From positions 1 to 43,058 of the forward strand of contig NZ_AKJL01000044.1 in NCBI RefSeq assembly GCF_000282355.1: 43,058 nt of DNA, written 5' to 3'. The position numbers and the translations under genes are program-made. Source of the DNA: Pseudomonas sp. GM49 (lineage in GTDB: Bacteria > Pseudomonadota > Gammaproteobacteria > Pseudomonadales > Pseudomonadaceae). Under the pieces are notes generated by a model. That model ran no database searches. It was not told the DNA's origin and worked only from the letters and a program-made list of their open reading frames with translations. Shown in pieces: positions 16,805 to 25,637 of this stretch. Within the stretch, counting starts at the first letter, position 1. Each line of letters starts with the position of its first letter.

Positions 16805-16831
16805 CAAAAAACCGCCCAAACAAGGGCGGTT
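16805..16831 (-). terminator. Intrinsic terminator of katA
   Basis: Read on the minus strand, an 8-bp perfect stem AACCGCCC/GGGCGGTT (16810-16817 with 16824-16831) is followed by six T (A run at 16806-16811 on the plus strand, partly in the stem). It lies 12 bases past the katA stop codon and separates katA from bfr. Confidence 0.85.
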
Positions 16832-16842
16832 CTGCTTCTCAT

Positions 16843-18297
16843 TTAGACTTCGTTAAGCTGTACGTTGAGCAGCTTTGCGATTGCTTCTCCATACGCCGGA
16901 TCGGCTTTGTAGAAATGCTGCAATTGGCGGTCAACCACATCGCTCGACACACCCGCCATCGCTCCGGCGATGTTGCTGACCAGCAGTGATTTCTGCTCCT
17001 CAGTCATCAAGCGAAACAACGCGCCAGCGTGACTGTAGTAATCGGTATCTTCACGGTGGTCGTAACGATCGGCGGCACCACTGAGGGCCAGCGCCGGTTC
17101 TGCGTAACGAGGCGCCTGCTTCGGCGACTCGACGTAGCTGTTGGGCTCGTAGTTCGGCGAGGCACCGCCATTGCTGCCAAAAGCCATCGAGCCATCGCGC
17201 TGGTAAGTGTTCACCGGACTGCGCGGAGCGTTGACCGGCAACTGTTGGTGATTGGTGCCGACACGGTAGCGGTGAGCGTCCGCGTAGGCGAATACCCGGC
17301 CTTGCAGCATACGATCCGGCGAGAGTCCAACACCTGGCACCATATTGCTGGGACCAAACGCCGCTTGCTCGACTTCCGCGAAGTAGTTCTGCGGATTGCG
17401 ATTGAGCTCCAGCTCACCGACTTCAATGAGTGGAAACTCTTTTTGCGACCAGGTTTTGGTCACATCAAACGGGTTCTCGTAATGCGCCGCCGCTTGAGCC
17501 TCGCTCATGATCTGAATGCACACGCGCCATTTCGGAAAATCACCGCGTTCGATGGCATTGAACAAATCGCGCTGGGCGTAATCCGGATCAGTTCCCGCCA
17601 GGCGCGCAGCCTCGGCAGGAGCAAGGTTCTTGATCCCTTGTTTGGTCTTGTAGTGCCACTTCACCCAGTGACGCTCACCTTGGGCGTTGATGAGGCTGTA
17701 AGTGTGGCTGCCAAAGCCATGCATGTGGCGGTATCCGTCAGGGATGCCCCGGTCGGAGAACAGGATGGTGACCTGGTGCAGCGCCTCGGGCGAATGCGAC
17801 CAGAAGTCCCACATCATCTGGGCACTCTTCAGGTTACTTTGCGGCAAACGCTTCTGCGTGTGGATAAAGTCTGGAAACTTCAGTGGATCGCGAATGAAGA
17901 ACACTGGTGTGTTGTTGCCGACGATGTCCCAGTTGCCTTCCTCGGTGTAGAACTTCAAGGCAAATCCGCGTGGATCACGTTCGGTATCGGCCGAGCCGCG
18001 CTCACCACCCACGGTGGAAAACCGCAGGAACGTTGGAGTTTGCTTGCCGACCGCATCAAACAGCTTCGCGCTGGTGTATTGAGTGATATCGCGCGTCACG
18101 GTGAACGTACCGTAGGCACCCGAACCTTTGGCATGTACACGGCGCTCAGGGATGTTTTCACGGTTGAAGTGGGCAAGCTTCTCGATCAGATGAAAGTCGT
18201 CGAGCAGCAGCGGGCCGCGAGGGCCGGCGGAACGGGAATTCTGGTTATCGGCAACAGGAGCGCCACTGGCGGTGGTAAGCGTTTTGTTCTGGCTCAT
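16843..18297 (-). CDS. katA: Catalase KatA (small-subunit haem catalase)
   Basis: A 484-residue monofunctional haem catalase that dismutates hydrogen peroxide. Active-site residues are visible: His55 ([12 protein letters not shown]), Asn128 ([12 protein letters not shown]) and the haem-ligating Tyr338 ([13 protein letters not shown]). The length matches clade 3 small-subunit catalases, the type of P. aeruginosa KatA, and the position between rplQ and bfr is the same as there. There is no signal peptide, so it is cytoplasmic, though related pseudomonad enzymes can be released. An OxyR-like dyad lies about 100 bp upstream. Confidence 0.97.
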   Translation of the reverse strand: MSQNKTLTTASGAPVADNQNSRSAGPRGPLLLDDFHLIEKLAHFNRENIPERRVHAKGSGAYGTFTVTRDITQYTSAKLFDAVGKQTPTFLRFSTVGGERGSADTERDPRGFALKFYTEEGNWDIVGNNTPVFFIRDPLKFPDFIHTQKRLPQSNLKSAQMMWDFWSHSPEALHQVTILFSDRGIPDGYRHMHGFGSHTYSLINAQGERHWVKWHYKTKQGIKNLAPAEAARLAGTDPDYAQRDLFNAIERGDFPKWRVCIQIMSEAQAAAHYENPFDVTKTWSQKEFPLIEVGELELNRNPQNYFAEVEQAAFGPSNMVPGVGLSPDRMLQGRVFAYADAHRYRVGTNHQQLPVNAPRSPVNTYQRDGSMAFGSNGGASPNYEPNSYVESPKQAPRYAEPALALSGAADRYDHREDTDYYSHAGALFRLMTEEQKSLLVSNIAGAMAGVSSDVVDRQLQHFYKADPAYGEAIAKLLNVQLNEV

Positions 18298-18396
18298 GAG
18301 ATCTTCCTTCCTCTGTCGGTCTTGAACTGCCGGCTATCGGCTGAGAAGGAGTATTGATCATCAATGTTACACCTACAAATTCATTAACTTGCAGGC

Positions 18397-18419
18397 ATCG
18401 ATAGAAAATTACTAATGAT
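18397..18419 (-). promoter_or_regulatory. OxyR-like dyad upstream of katA
   Basis: On the minus strand the site reads ATCATTAG-N7-CTATCGAT, an imperfect inverted repeat with 6 of 8 positions matching. It contains the half-site spacing TTAG-N7-CTAT expected for OxyR (ATAG-N7-CTAT). Only one such pair is clear, whereas full OxyR sites have two. Location 100-122 bp before the start codon is suitable for activation. No strong -35 box is seen nearby, as is common for activated promoters. Confidence 0.35.
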
Positions 18420-18490
18420 CACCCCCCAACCGATAATATGACAACGGGAAGGATCCAAGGATTATACGAAGGTACATTTCTTACAGACAC

Positions 18491-18515
18491 AAAAAACCGG
18501 GCACTAGGCCCGGTT
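18491..18515 (-). terminator. Intrinsic terminator of the alpha operon (after rplQ)
   Basis: On the minus strand an 8-bp stem AACCGGGC/GCCCGGTT (18495-18502 with 18508-18515) with a 5-base loop is followed by a six-T run (A at 18491-18496 on the plus strand). It lies 20 bases past the rplQ stop and ends the long ribosomal block. Confidence 0.9.
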
Positions 18516-18535
18516 CTTTGTTTCAGACTGACGTC

Positions 18536-18922
18536 TTACTCGGCAGATACAGCTTCGCCAGCAGTAGCACGATCAACCAACTCGACGTACGCCATAGGCG
18601 CGTTGTCGCCAGCGCGGAAACCGCACTTGAGGATGCGCAGGTAGCCACCCTCACGGGTAGCGTAACGCTTGCCCAGGTCGTTGAAGAGCTTACCAACGAT
18701 AGCTTTCGAACGAGTACGGTCGAAAGCCAGACGGCGGTTAGCAACGCTATCTGTCTTGGCCAGAGTGATCAGCGGCTCGGCAACGCGGCGCAGTTCTTTG
18801 GCTTTTGGCAGAGTAGTTTTGATCAGCTCGTGCTCGAACAGCGACACCGCCATGTTTTGGAACATGGCCTTGCGGTGCGAGCTGGTGCGGCTCAGGTGAC
18901 GACCACTTTTACGATGACGCAT
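18536..18922 (-). CDS. rplQ: 50S ribosomal protein L17
   Basis: A 128-residue large-subunit protein located near the exit side of the tunnel. The N-terminus [20 protein letters not shown] is the family signature, and the bacterial L17 core runs to about residue 115. It is the last gene of the alpha operon, following rpoA, and ends shortly before a strong terminator. Length agrees with other pseudomonads. Confidence 0.98.
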   Translation of the reverse strand: MRHRKSGRHLSRTSSHRKAMFQNMAVSLFEHELIKTTLPKAKELRRVAEPLITLAKTDSVANRRLAFDRTRSKAIVGKLFNDLGKRYATREGGYLRILKCGFRAGDNAPMAYVELVDRATAGEAVSAE

Positions 18923-18964
18923 GGTTCATTCCTTACCAAACACTACGTTCGGTGATTACGACGA

Positions 18965-19966
18965 TCAGGCAGTCGCCTTGTCGTCCTTCTTAAGACTTGC
19001 AGGCGGCCAGTTGTCGAGGCGCATGCCGAGGGACAGACCGCGGGAGGCCAGAACGTCCTTGATTTCAGTCAAGGATTTCTTGCCCAGGTTCGGAGTCTTC
19101 AACAGCTCTACTTCGGTACGCTGAATCAGGTCACCGATGTAGTAGATGTTTTCCGCCTTAAGGCAGTTAGCCGAACGTACAGTCAGTTCCAGATCGTCAA
19201 CCGGGCGAAGCAGGATCGGATCGATCTCGTCTTCCTGCTCGACAACCACTGGCTCACTGTCACCTTTGAGGTCGACGAACGCAGCCAACTGCTGTTGCAG
19301 GATGGTTGCAGCGCGGCGAATTGCCTCTTCAGGATCCAGGGTACCGTTGGTTTCCAGATCAATAACCAGCTTGTCCAGGTTAGTACGCTGCTCGACACGG
19401 GCGTTTTCCACCACGTATGCGATACGGCGAACCGGGCTGAACGAAGAGTCAAGCTGCAAGCGACCGATGCTGCGGCTTTCGTCTTCATCGCTCTGACGCG
19501 AGTCTGCCGGTTCATAACCACGACCACGAGCTACTACGAGCTTCATGTTCAGGGCGCCGTTAGACGCCAGGTTAGCGATTACGTGATCGGGATTAACGAT
19601 CTCGACATCATGATCCAGCTGAATATCGGCAGCGGTAACCACCCCCGAACCCTTCTTCGACAAGGTCAGCGTAACTTCGTCACGACCGTGCAGCTTGATA
19701 GCCAGACCTTTAAGGTTCAACAGGATTTCAATTACGTCTTCCTGTACACCTTCGATGGCGCTGTACTCGTGGAGCACACCGTCAATCTCGGCCTCGACTA
19801 CTGCACAGCCGGGCATTGAGGACAACAGGATGCGGCGCAGCGCGTTGCCCAGGGTATGGCCGAAACCACGCTCGAGAGGCTCGAGAGTGATCTTGGCGCG
19901 GGTTGGACTGACAACCTGCACATCAATGTGGCGGGGTGTCAGGAACTCATTTACCGAAATCTGCAT
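18965..19966 (-). CDS. rpoA: RNA polymerase alpha subunit
   Basis: A 333-residue subunit that dimerises to nucleate the core enzyme. The N-terminal assembly domain spans about residues 1-235 ([20 protein letters not shown] is conserved). An acidic linker leads to the C-terminal domain (about 250-325; [20 protein letters not shown]) that binds UP elements and activators. It lies between rpsD and rplQ in the classical alpha operon order. Confidence 0.99.
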   Translation of the reverse strand: MQISVNEFLTPRHIDVQVVSPTRAKITLEPLERGFGHTLGNALRRILLSSMPGCAVVEAEIDGVLHEYSAIEGVQEDVIEILLNLKGLAIKLHGRDEVTLTLSKKGSGVVTAADIQLDHDVEIVNPDHVIANLASNGALNMKLVVARGRGYEPADSRQSDEDESRSIGRLQLDSSFSPVRRIAYVVENARVEQRTNLDKLVIDLETNGTLDPEEAIRRAATILQQQLAAFVDLKGDSEPVVVEQEDEIDPILLRPVDDLELTVRSANCLKAENIYYIGDLIQRTEVELLKTPNLGKKSLTEIKDVLASRGLSLGMRLDNWPPASLKKDDKATA

Positions 19967-19988
19967 GGATGCACCTATTTTCTAGCCC

Positions 19989-20609
19989 TTACTTGGAGTA
20001 GAGCTCGACAATCAGGCTTTCGTTGATGTCGGCGGACAGATCACTGCGAGCTGGAACGTTCTTGAAAACGCCCGACTTCTTCTCAGTGTCTACTTCTACC
20101 CATTCTACGCGGCCACGTTGGGCACACAGATCGAGAGCTTGGACAATGCGAAGTTGATTTTTTGCTTTCTCGCGAACAGCAACCACGTCACCAGCACGAA
20201 CCTGGTAGGACGGAACGTTAACGGTCTGACCGTTTACGCTGATCGACTTGTGCGATACCAGCTGACGGGATTCGGCACGAGTCGAACCAAAGCCCATACG
20301 GTATACAACGTTGTCCAGACGGCATTCGAGCAGTTGCAGCAGGTTTTCACCGGTTGCACCTTTCTTGCCAGCAGCTTCTTTGTAGTAGCCGCTGAATTGA
20401 CGCTCGAGAACGCCGTAGATACGACGGACCTTCTGCTTTTCACGCAGTTGGGTGCCGTAGTCGGACTGGCGACCGCGGCGTTGGCCGTGGATACCAGGTG
20501 CTGCTTCAATGTTGCACTTCGATTCGATCGCGCGCACGCCGCTCTTCAGGAAGAGATCGGTGCCTTCGCGACGAGCGAGTTTGCATTTTGGACCAATGTA
20601 ACGAGCCAT
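19989..20609 (-). CDS. rpsD: 30S ribosomal protein S4
   Basis: A 206-residue primary 16S rRNA-binding assembly protein. The N-terminus [20 protein letters not shown] and the central S4 RNA-binding domain ([20 protein letters not shown], about residues 92-155) are clear. In E. coli S4 represses its own operon by binding the rpsM leader; whether the short rpsM leader here does the same is unknown. There is a single cysteine in the N-terminal region and no CxxC zinc motif. Confidence 0.99.
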   Translation of the reverse strand: MARYIGPKCKLARREGTDLFLKSGVRAIESKCNIEAAPGIHGQRRGRQSDYGTQLREKQKVRRIYGVLERQFSGYYKEAAGKKGATGENLLQLLECRLDNVVYRMGFGSTRAESRQLVSHKSISVNGQTVNVPSYQVRAGDVVAVREKAKNQLRIVQALDLCAQRGRVEWVEVDTEKKSGVFKNVPARSDLSADINESLIVELYSK

Positions 20610-20627
20610 TCTTTACAATCTCCTGGA

Positions 20628-21017
20628 TTACACGCGGCGCTTCTTCGGCGGACGGCACCCGTTGTGCGGGATTGGCGTCACGTCGGTGATGCTGGCGATC
20701 TTGTAGCCACAGCCGTTCAAAGCGCGGACTGCGGATTCACGACCTGGACCTGGACCTTTGACGTTGACGTCGAGGTTTTTCAGGCCGTATTCCAGCGCAG
20801 CTTGACCAGCACGTTCAGCAGCTACTTGAGCAGCAAACGGGGTGGACTTGCGGGAACCGCGGAAACCCGAACCACCGGAGGTAGCCCAGGAAAGAGCGTT
20901 ACCTTGACGGTCGGTAATGGTCACGATGGTGTTGTTAAAAGATGCATGGATGTGGGCGATGCCATCAACCACTGTCTTTTTAACTTTTTTACGAGGACGA
21001 GCAGCAGGTTTTGCCAT
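20628..21017 (-). CDS. rpsK: 30S ribosomal protein S11
   Basis: A 129-residue platform protein of the small subunit near the mRNA exit/anti-SD region. The core [19 protein letters not shown] and the conserved C-terminus ([20 protein letters not shown]) are intact. It is the second gene of the alpha operon, closely spaced between rpsM and rpsD. Confidence 0.99.
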   Translation of the reverse strand: MAKPAARPRKKVKKTVVDGIAHIHASFNNTIVTITDRQGNALSWATSGGSGFRGSRKSTPFAAQVAAERAGQAALEYGLKNLDVNVKGPGPGRESAVRALNGCGYKIASITDVTPIPHNGCRPPKKRRV

Positions 21018-21047
21018 GATTAAATTCCTGTCGATTCGCTGGGGCGA

Positions 21048-21404
21048 TTACTTGCGGATCGGCTTACGCGGACCTTTACGGGTACGCGCGTTGGTCTTGG
21101 TACGCTGACCGCGCACTGGAAGACCGCGACGATGACGCAGACCGCGATAGCAACCGAGGTCCATCAAGCGCTTGATTTTCATGTTGATTTCGCGACGCAG
21201 GTCACCTTCAGTGGTGAACTTCGCCACTTCGCCACGCAGCTGTTCAATTTGCTCGTCGCTCAGATCTTTGATCTTTGCTGCTGGGTTTACCCCAGTCTCT
21301 GCACAAATTTTCTGTGCAGTAGTGCGACCAACACCATAGATGTAGGTCAGCGAGATAACAGTATGCTTGTTATCTGGAATGTTAACGCCTGCAATACGGG
21401 CCAT
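21048..21404 (-). CDS. rpsM: 30S ribosomal protein S13
   Basis: A 118-residue head protein contacting the P-site tRNA and the inter-subunit bridge. The N-terminus [20 protein letters not shown] and the basic tail ([18 protein letters not shown]) are typical. It is the first gene of the alpha operon, about 53 bases downstream of the start point predicted from the promoter at 21464-21492. The predicted leader begins with a CGCCC/GGGCG pairing (21434-21438 with 21455-21459). Confidence 0.99.
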   Translation of the reverse strand: MARIAGVNIPDNKHTVISLTYIYGVGRTTAQKICAETGVNPAAKIKDLSDEQIEQLRGEVAKFTTEGDLRREINMKIKRLMDLGCYRGLRHRRGLPVRGQRTKTNARTRKGPRKPIRK

Positions 21405-21463
21405 TCAGTGGGACTCCAATTGACAGCTACCTACGCCCCGGAAGCCAAGAAATAGGGCGCGAG

Positions 21464-21492
21464 ATAATATCGCTGTAATAACAAATAATCAA
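21464..21492 (-). promoter_or_regulatory. Sigma70 promoter of the alpha operon
   Basis: On the minus strand TTGATT (21492-21487), a 17-bp spacer and TATTAT (21469-21464) form a near-consensus promoter. The discriminator after the -10 is C+G-rich (CTCGCGCCC), as in promoters under stringent control. The -35 directly abuts the 3' end of the hairpin at 21493-21516. Confidence 0.75.
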
Positions 21493-21516
21493 CCCGGCAG
21501 CGCACTAGCTGCCGGG
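21493..21516 (-). terminator. Hairpin marking the spc/alpha operon boundary
   Basis: A perfect 9-bp stem CCCGGCAGC/GCTGCCGGG (21493-21501 with 21508-21516) lies 18 bases after the rpmJ stop. The following minus-strand sequence (TTGATTATTTGTTATT) is T-rich but interrupted, and is also the promoter -35 and spacer. It may be a partial terminator for spc-operon transcripts or an mRNA-stability structure. Confidence 0.6.
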
Positions 21517-21534
21517 CTTGAAGCACAATCACAC

Positions 21535-21651
21535 TCAGCCTTGGCGCTGTTTGTGACGCGGTTCCGCGCTGCAAATTACTCGAACAACACCTTCGCGGCG
21601 AATAATCTTGCAGTTACGGCACAGCTTTTTCACCGATGCACGAACTTTCAT
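21535..21651 (-). CDS. rpmJ: 50S ribosomal protein L36
   Basis: A 38-residue protein found by direct translation. It begins [20 protein letters not shown] and ends in PRHKQRQG. The zinc ligands Cys11, Cys14, Cys27 and His33 are all present, so this is the zinc-binding C+ form; pseudomonads often carry a zinc-free paralogue elsewhere for zinc starvation. It is the last gene of the spc operon, just after secY, as in E. coli. Confidence 0.97.
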
Positions 21652-21675
21652 CACCAACTCCTCGAACCTTATGGG

Positions 21676-23004
21676 TCAGCGCAGCATGCCGCTGCCGTAA
21701 CCCTTCAGGTTGGCTTTCTTCATCAGGGATTCGTACTGGTGCGAAACGAGGTGCGATTGTACTTGGGACATGAAGTCCATCACAACCACGACGACGATCA
21801 GCAACGAGGTCCCGCCAAGGTAGAACGGTACGTTGGCTGCAACCACCAGGAACTGGGGCAACAGGCAGACGGCCGTCATGTAAAGAGCACCGAACATGGT
21901 CAAGCGGGTCAGAACGCCATCAATGTAGCGCGCAGACTGCTCACCTGGACGGATGCCCGGAATAAAGGCACCGGACTTCTTCAGGTTTTCCGCTACGTCT
22001 TTCGGATTGAACATCAACGCCGTATAGAAGAAGCAGAAGAAAATAATCCCTGCACTAAACAGCAGAATATTCAACGGCTGACCAGGAGCGATCGACTGCG
22101 AGATGTCCTGCAACCAGCCCATACCTTCAGACTGACCGAACCAGGCACCCAACGAAGCCGGGAACAGCAAAATGCTGCTCGCGAAAATAGCCGGAATAAC
22201 ACCGGCCATGTTCACCTTCAGCGGCAAGTGGCTGGTCTGCGCAGCGAAGACCTTGCGGCCCTGCTGACGCTTGGCGTAATGAACAGCAATACGACGCTGA
22301 CCACGCTCAATGAACACCACGAAACCGATAATCGCTACTGCCAGCAAACCGATGGCAACCAGGGCGAAGATGTTGATATCACCCTGACGTGCAGACTCGA
22401 AAGACTGCCCGATCGCTCTCGGAAGACCGGCGACGATACCCGAAAAAATCAACATCGAGATACCGTTGCCAACACCACGCTCAGTAATCTGCTCACCCAG
22501 CCACATCATGAACATCGCACCAGCCACAAACGTGGATACCGCGACGAAATGGAAGCCAAAGTCACCAGTGAACGCAACGCCCTGCCCCGCCAGACCAATG
22601 GACATGCCAATAGCCTGGACGAGAGCGAGGACGACAGTGCCGTAGCGGGTGTACTGGCTGATCTTGCGACGGCCAGCTTCACCTTCCTTCTTCAACTGTT
22701 CCAGCTGCGGGCTGACGGCGGTCATCAGCTGCATGATGATCGATGCCGAGATGTACGGCATGATCCCCAGTGCAAAGATGCTCATCCGTTCCAGCGCGCC
22801 GCCGGAAAACATGTTGAACAAGCTAAGAATGGTCCCCTCATTCTGTCGAAACAGGTCCGCGAGTCGGTCCGGGTTGATACCTGGAACCGGGATGTGTGCG
22901 CCTATTCGGTAGACGATAATCGCCAGGAACAGAAAACGCAGACGAGCCCAGAGTTCAGACATACCGCCTTTGCCGAGCGCAGAGAGAGCACCTTGCTTAG
23001 CCAT
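21676..23004 (-). CDS. secY: Preprotein translocase subunit SecY
   Basis: A 442-residue channel subunit of the Sec translocon with ten membrane helices. The N-terminus ([20 protein letters not shown]) precedes helix 1; the plug/helix 2 region ([20 protein letters not shown]) and the cytoplasmic loop with [20 protein letters not shown] are recognisable. It starts immediately after the rplO stop codon (TAAATG), so translation is coupled. SecE and SecG are not in this window. Confidence 0.99.
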   Translation of the reverse strand: MAKQGALSALGKGGMSELWARLRFLFLAIIVYRIGAHIPVPGINPDRLADLFRQNEGTILSLFNMFSGGALERMSIFALGIMPYISASIIMQLMTAVSPQLEQLKKEGEAGRRKISQYTRYGTVVLALVQAIGMSIGLAGQGVAFTGDFGFHFVAVSTFVAGAMFMMWLGEQITERGVGNGISMLIFSGIVAGLPRAIGQSFESARQGDINIFALVAIGLLAVAIIGFVVFIERGQRRIAVHYAKRQQGRKVFAAQTSHLPLKVNMAGVIPAIFASSILLFPASLGAWFGQSEGMGWLQDISQSIAPGQPLNILLFSAGIIFFCFFYTALMFNPKDVAENLKKSGAFIPGIRPGEQSARYIDGVLTRLTMFGALYMTAVCLLPQFLVVAANVPFYLGGTSLLIVVVVVMDFMSQVQSHLVSHQYESLMKKANLKGYGSGMLR

Positions 23005-23442
23005 TTATTCCTCGAACTTGCCGCCAGCTGCTTCGATAGCCGCACGCGCACCTTTGGTGGCGCCGATTCCCTTGCCGATAGTGACAGCGCGAGTCACTTC
23101 ACCGGACAGCATGATTTTCACACGCTGTACGTTGACGTTGATCACGTTGGCATCTTTCAGGGACTGCACGGTGACGATGTCGCCTTCCACTTTAGCCAGC
23201 TCGGACAGACGCACTTCTGCGCGATCCATGGCTTTCAGGGAAACGAAACCGAACTTCGGCAGGCGACGATGCAGCGGCTGTTGACCGCCTTCAAAGCCTG
23301 GAGCAATGGTGCCACCGGAGCGAGAGGTCTGACCTTTGTGACCACGGCCACCAGTCTTACCCAAACCGCTACCGATACCACGGCCCGGACGATGCTTTTC
23401 GCGACGGGAACCCGGCGCTGGACTCAGATCATTGAGTTTCAT
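23005..23442 (-). CDS. rplO: 50S ribosomal protein L15
   Basis: A 145-residue large-subunit assembly protein. The glycine- and arginine-rich N-terminal extension ([20 protein letters not shown]) that threads into 23S rRNA is clear, followed by the globular C-terminal domain. It lies between rpmD and secY with 3 bases to rpmD and none to secY. Confidence 0.99.
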   Translation of the reverse strand: MKLNDLSPAPGSRREKHRPGRGIGSGLGKTGGRGHKGQTSRSGGTIAPGFEGGQQPLHRRLPKFGFVSLKAMDRAEVRLSELAKVEGDIVTVQSLKDANVINVNVQRVKIMLSGEVTRAVTIGKGIGATKGARAAIEAAGGKFEE

Positions 23443-23445
23443 CGA

Positions 23446-23622
23446 TTAACCCTCGACACGCAGCATGTAGTAAGCCTTGTTGATCATCCCGCGATTCTCG
23501 GGAGTATCCTGGACTTCTACAGTGTGACCGATGCGACGCAGACCCAGACCCTTAACGCACAGTTTGTGGTTAGGGATGCGGCCGGTCATGCTTTTGATCA
23601 GCGTAACTTTAACGGTAGCCAT
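23446..23622 (-). CDS. rpmD: 50S ribosomal protein L30
   Basis: A 58-residue protein found by direct translation: it begins [20 protein letters not shown] and ends AYYMLRVEG. The single compact domain matches bacterial L30. It sits 2 bases after rpsE and 3 bases before rplO, the standard spc order. Confidence 0.97.
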
Positions 23623-23624
23623 GA

Positions 23625-24125
23625 TCAGAAGATCTCCTTGACGCTTTTGCCACGCTTGGCGGCAATGGATTCAGGAGACTGCATTGCTTTCAAACCCTTG
23701 AAAGTGGCGTGAACCACGTTTACCGGGTTAGTCGAGCCGTAGCACTTGGCCAGAACGTTCTGAACGCCAGCAACTTCGAGGACAGCACGCATAGCGCCGC
23801 CAGCGATGATACCGGTACCTTCAGAAGCAGGCTGCATGTACACCTTCGAAGCGCCGTGAGCGGACTTCATTGCGTACTGCAGGGTGGTGCCGTTCAGATC
23901 AACCTGGATCATGTTGCGGCGAGCAGCTTCCATTGCCTTCTGGATCGCAGCAGGCACTTCACGCGACTTGCCACGGCCGAAGCCAACACGGCCTTTACCA
24001 TCACCAACCACGGTCAACGCGGTGAAAGTGAAGATACGGCCGCCTTTAACGGTTTTGGCTACGCGGTTAACTTGAACCAGCTTCTCGATGTAGCCTTCGT
24101 CGCGCTTTTGGTCGTTATTTGACAT
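23625..24125 (-). CDS. rpsE: 30S ribosomal protein S5
   Basis: A 166-residue protein at the decoding side of the small subunit involved in accuracy and mRNA unwinding. The N-terminal double-stranded RNA-binding domain includes the loop [20 protein letters not shown], where spectinomycin-resistance changes occur in other bacteria; it looks wild type. The C-terminal domain (SVKEIF end) is complete. Confidence 0.99.
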
Positions 24126-24128
24126 AAC

Positions 24129-24479
24129 TTAGAACTCCAGCCCAGCTTCACGAGCAGCATCAGCCAGCGCTTTAACGCGGCCGTGGTACTTGAAGCCAGA
24201 GCGGTCGAAAGCCACCTGCGAGACGCCAGCGGCCTTAGCACGCGTAGCGACCAGCTGGCCAACCTTAGTGGCCGCGTCGATGTTGCCGGTGGCACCATCA
24301 CGCAGTTCTTTATCCAAAGTCGAGGCGCTTGCCAGGACTTTGTTGCCGTCGGCCGAAATGACCTGGGCGTAGATGTGCTGCGAAGAGCGGAACACGCAGA
24401 GACGCACGACTTCGAGTTCGTGCATTTTCAGGCGTGCTTTGCGAGCGCGACGCAGTCGAGTAACTTTTTTGTCGGTCAT
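24129..24479 (-). CDS. rplR: 50S ribosomal protein L18
   Basis: A 116-residue 5S rRNA-binding protein of the central protuberance. The basic N-terminus ([20 protein letters not shown]) and the core up to [17 protein letters not shown] match bacterial L18. Between rplF and rpsE in the spc operon. Confidence 0.99.
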   Translation of the reverse strand: MTDKKVTRLRRARKARLKMHELEVVRLCVFRSSQHIYAQVISADGNKVLASASTLDKELRDGATGNIDAATKVGQLVATRAKAAGVSQVAFDRSGFKYHGRVKALADAAREAGLEF

Positions 24480-24489
24480 TTGCTATGCC

Positions 24490-25023
24490 CTACTTCTTCT
24501 TGGCTTCTTTACGACGGACGACTTCGTCCGCGTAGCGCACACCTTTGCCTTTGTACGGCTCTGGTGGACGGAAGTCGCGGATCTCGGCGGCCACTTGACC
24601 TACCAGCTGCTTGTCGATGCCCTTGATCAGGATATCGGTCTGGCTAGGAGTCTCAGCGGTGATGCCTTCCGGCAGTTCGTAATCCACTGGGTGCGAGAAG
24701 CCAAGAGCCAGGTTCAGCACTGTGCCTTTTGCTTGCGCTTTGTAACCAACACCGACCAGCTGGAGCTTGCGCTCGAAGCCTTGGCTTACGCCTTGGACCA
24801 TGTTGTTTACCAACGCACGAGTGGTACCAGCCATTGCGCGAGTCTGTTGATCGCCATTGCGAGCAGCGAAACGCAGCTCACCAGCTTCTTCAACGATCTC
24901 AACGGACGAATGGATGTTCAGTTCGAGAGTGCCCTTGGCACCCTTCACCGAAAGCTGTTGGCCTGCGAATTTTACTTCGACACCGGCTGGCAGCTTAACG
25001 GGGTTCTTAGCGACGCGAGACAT
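24490..25023 (-). CDS. rplF: 50S ribosomal protein L6
   Basis: A 177-residue protein near the sarcin-ricin loop and factor-binding site. The duplicated L6 domain is evident: [18 protein letters not shown] at the start and [20 protein letters not shown] at the C-terminal 23S-binding motif. Follows rpsH with 12 bases between the genes. Confidence 0.99.
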   Translation of the reverse strand: MSRVAKNPVKLPAGVEVKFAGQQLSVKGAKGTLELNIHSSVEIVEEAGELRFAARNGDQQTRAMAGTTRALVNNMVQGVSQGFERKLQLVGVGYKAQAKGTVLNLALGFSHPVDYELPEGITAETPSQTDILIKGIDKQLVGQVAAEIRDFRPPEPYKGKGVRYADEVVRRKEAKKK

Positions 25024-25035
25024 GCTTATCCCCCC

Positions 25036-25428
25036 TTAGAACACAGTGCAAAGAACTTCGCCGCCGACACCGGCAGCGCGCGCAGCACGATCAGTCATCA
25101 CACCTTTGTTGGTGGAGACGATAGACACACCGAGACCGCCACGAACTTTTGGCAGATCATCGACGGACTTGTACTGACGCAGGCCTGGACGGCTAACGCG
25201 CTTCACTTCTTCGATAACCGGACGGCCTTCGAAGTACTTCAGCTCGATGGACAGCAGTGGTTTGATTTCGCTGCTGATCTGATAACCCGCAATGTAACCT
25301 TCGTCCTTCAGGACTTTGGCAACAGCTACCTTCAACGTGGAAGATGGCATGCTTACGACGGACTTTTCAGCCATCTGGGCATTACGGATACGAGTTAGCA
25401 TGTCCGCTAACGGGTCCTGCATACTCAT
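25036..25428 (-). CDS. rpsH: 30S ribosomal protein S8
   Basis: A 130-residue primary 16S-binding assembly protein. The N-terminus [20 protein letters not shown] and the C-terminus ([20 protein letters not shown]) are conserved. In E. coli S8 represses the spc operon by binding mRNA at the rplE start. Here, unusually, rpsH has its own 209-bp upstream gap with a promoter-like sequence and a terminator-like hairpin, so it may be transcribed partly apart from rplN-rpsN. AGGAG lies about 10 bases before the ATG and can be covered by alternative pairings. Confidence 0.98.
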   Translation of the reverse strand: MSMQDPLADMLTRIRNAQMAEKSVVSMPSSTLKVAVAKVLKDEGYIAGYQISSEIKPLLSIELKYFEGRPVIEEVKRVSRPGLRQYKSVDDLPKVRGGLGVSIVSTNKGVMTDRAARAAGVGGEVLCTVF

Positions 25429-25429
25429 G

Positions 25430-25470
25430 GGCTAGACGCTCCTAATACAAAAAAATTAGCCTTGCGGCTA
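25430..25470 (-). promoter_or_regulatory. Candidate attenuator / start-sequestering switch in the rpsH leader
   Basis: On the minus strand TAGCC-GCAA-GGCTA (25470-25457) is a 5-bp stem with a GNRA-type loop followed by seven T (25455-25449), a terminator-like unit. Its 3' arm GGCTA can pair instead with TAGCC (25434-25430), which sits directly before the ATG. In addition CTAAT within the arm can pair with ATTAG next to the AGGAG ribosome-binding site. Terminator and start-masking folds would exclude each other. The stem is short, so activity is uncertain. Confidence 0.5.
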
Positions 25471-25508
25471 TTACGTGTCGCCGAGAATCTCCGGGCATGA
25501 AAAACACG

Positions 25509-25522
25509 GGCTCAGGCGAGCC
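25509..25522 (-). other. Hairpin at the 5' end of the predicted rpsH leader
   Basis: GGCTC (minus strand, 25522-25518) pairs with GAGCC (25513-25509) around a four-base loop, starting at about the predicted transcription start, and is followed a few bases later by five T. A 5' terminal hairpin of this sort can protect a transcript; alternatively it is a weak early terminator. Confidence 0.45.
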
Positions 25523-25526
25523 GGGT

Positions 25527-25555
25527 ATTCTAGACACACCCCAGAAATGAATCAA
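25527..25555 (-). promoter_or_regulatory. Internal sigma70 promoter before rpsH
   Basis: Minus strand TTGATT (25555-25550), 17-bp spacer, TAGAAT (25532-25527), then a C+G-rich discriminator (ACCCGGC). Its -35 lies within the 3' arm of the hairpin at 25548-25577. The predicted start is near 25520, giving a leader of about 92 bases before rpsH. Confidence 0.65.
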
Positions 25556-25577
25556 GCCCCAAAAGGGGCTTGATCCA
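25548..25577 (-). terminator. Strong hairpin in the rpsN-rpsH gap
   Basis: A 10-bp perfect stem ATCAAGCCCC/GGGGCTTGAT (25551-25560 with 25565-25574) extends to 13 pairs with one G-U on the minus-strand RNA and has a four-base loop (UUUU). The following minus sequence CATTTCTGG is only modestly T-rich, so full termination is doubtful. It could cause pausing, partial termination or 3'-end protection of the upstream rplN-rpsN mRNA. Confidence 0.6.
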
Positions 25578-25586
25578 GATTCAAGG

Positions 25587-25615
25587 CCACCGGTGGTCAG
25601 GATCTTGCGATCCTG
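25587..25615 (-). other. GNRA-loop hairpin and adjacent palindrome after rpsN
   Basis: On the minus strand CAGGATC-GCAA-GATCCTG (25615-25598) is a perfect 7-bp stem capped by a GCAA tetraloop. It is followed within two bases by the 10-bp palindrome CCACCGGTGG (25596-25587). The pair lies 22 bases after the rpsN stop. The pattern suggests a structured RNA element; no known family was recognised. Confidence 0.5.
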
Positions 25616-25637
25616 GACACCGAGACTTTGACAGTAC

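Noticed and set aside
21541..23712. A 723-codon plus-strand frame across rpmJ, secY, rplO and rpmD
   Set aside because: Shadow in register with secY, rplO and rpmD; crosses several real genes and has low-complexity His/Gln/Arg-rich translation.
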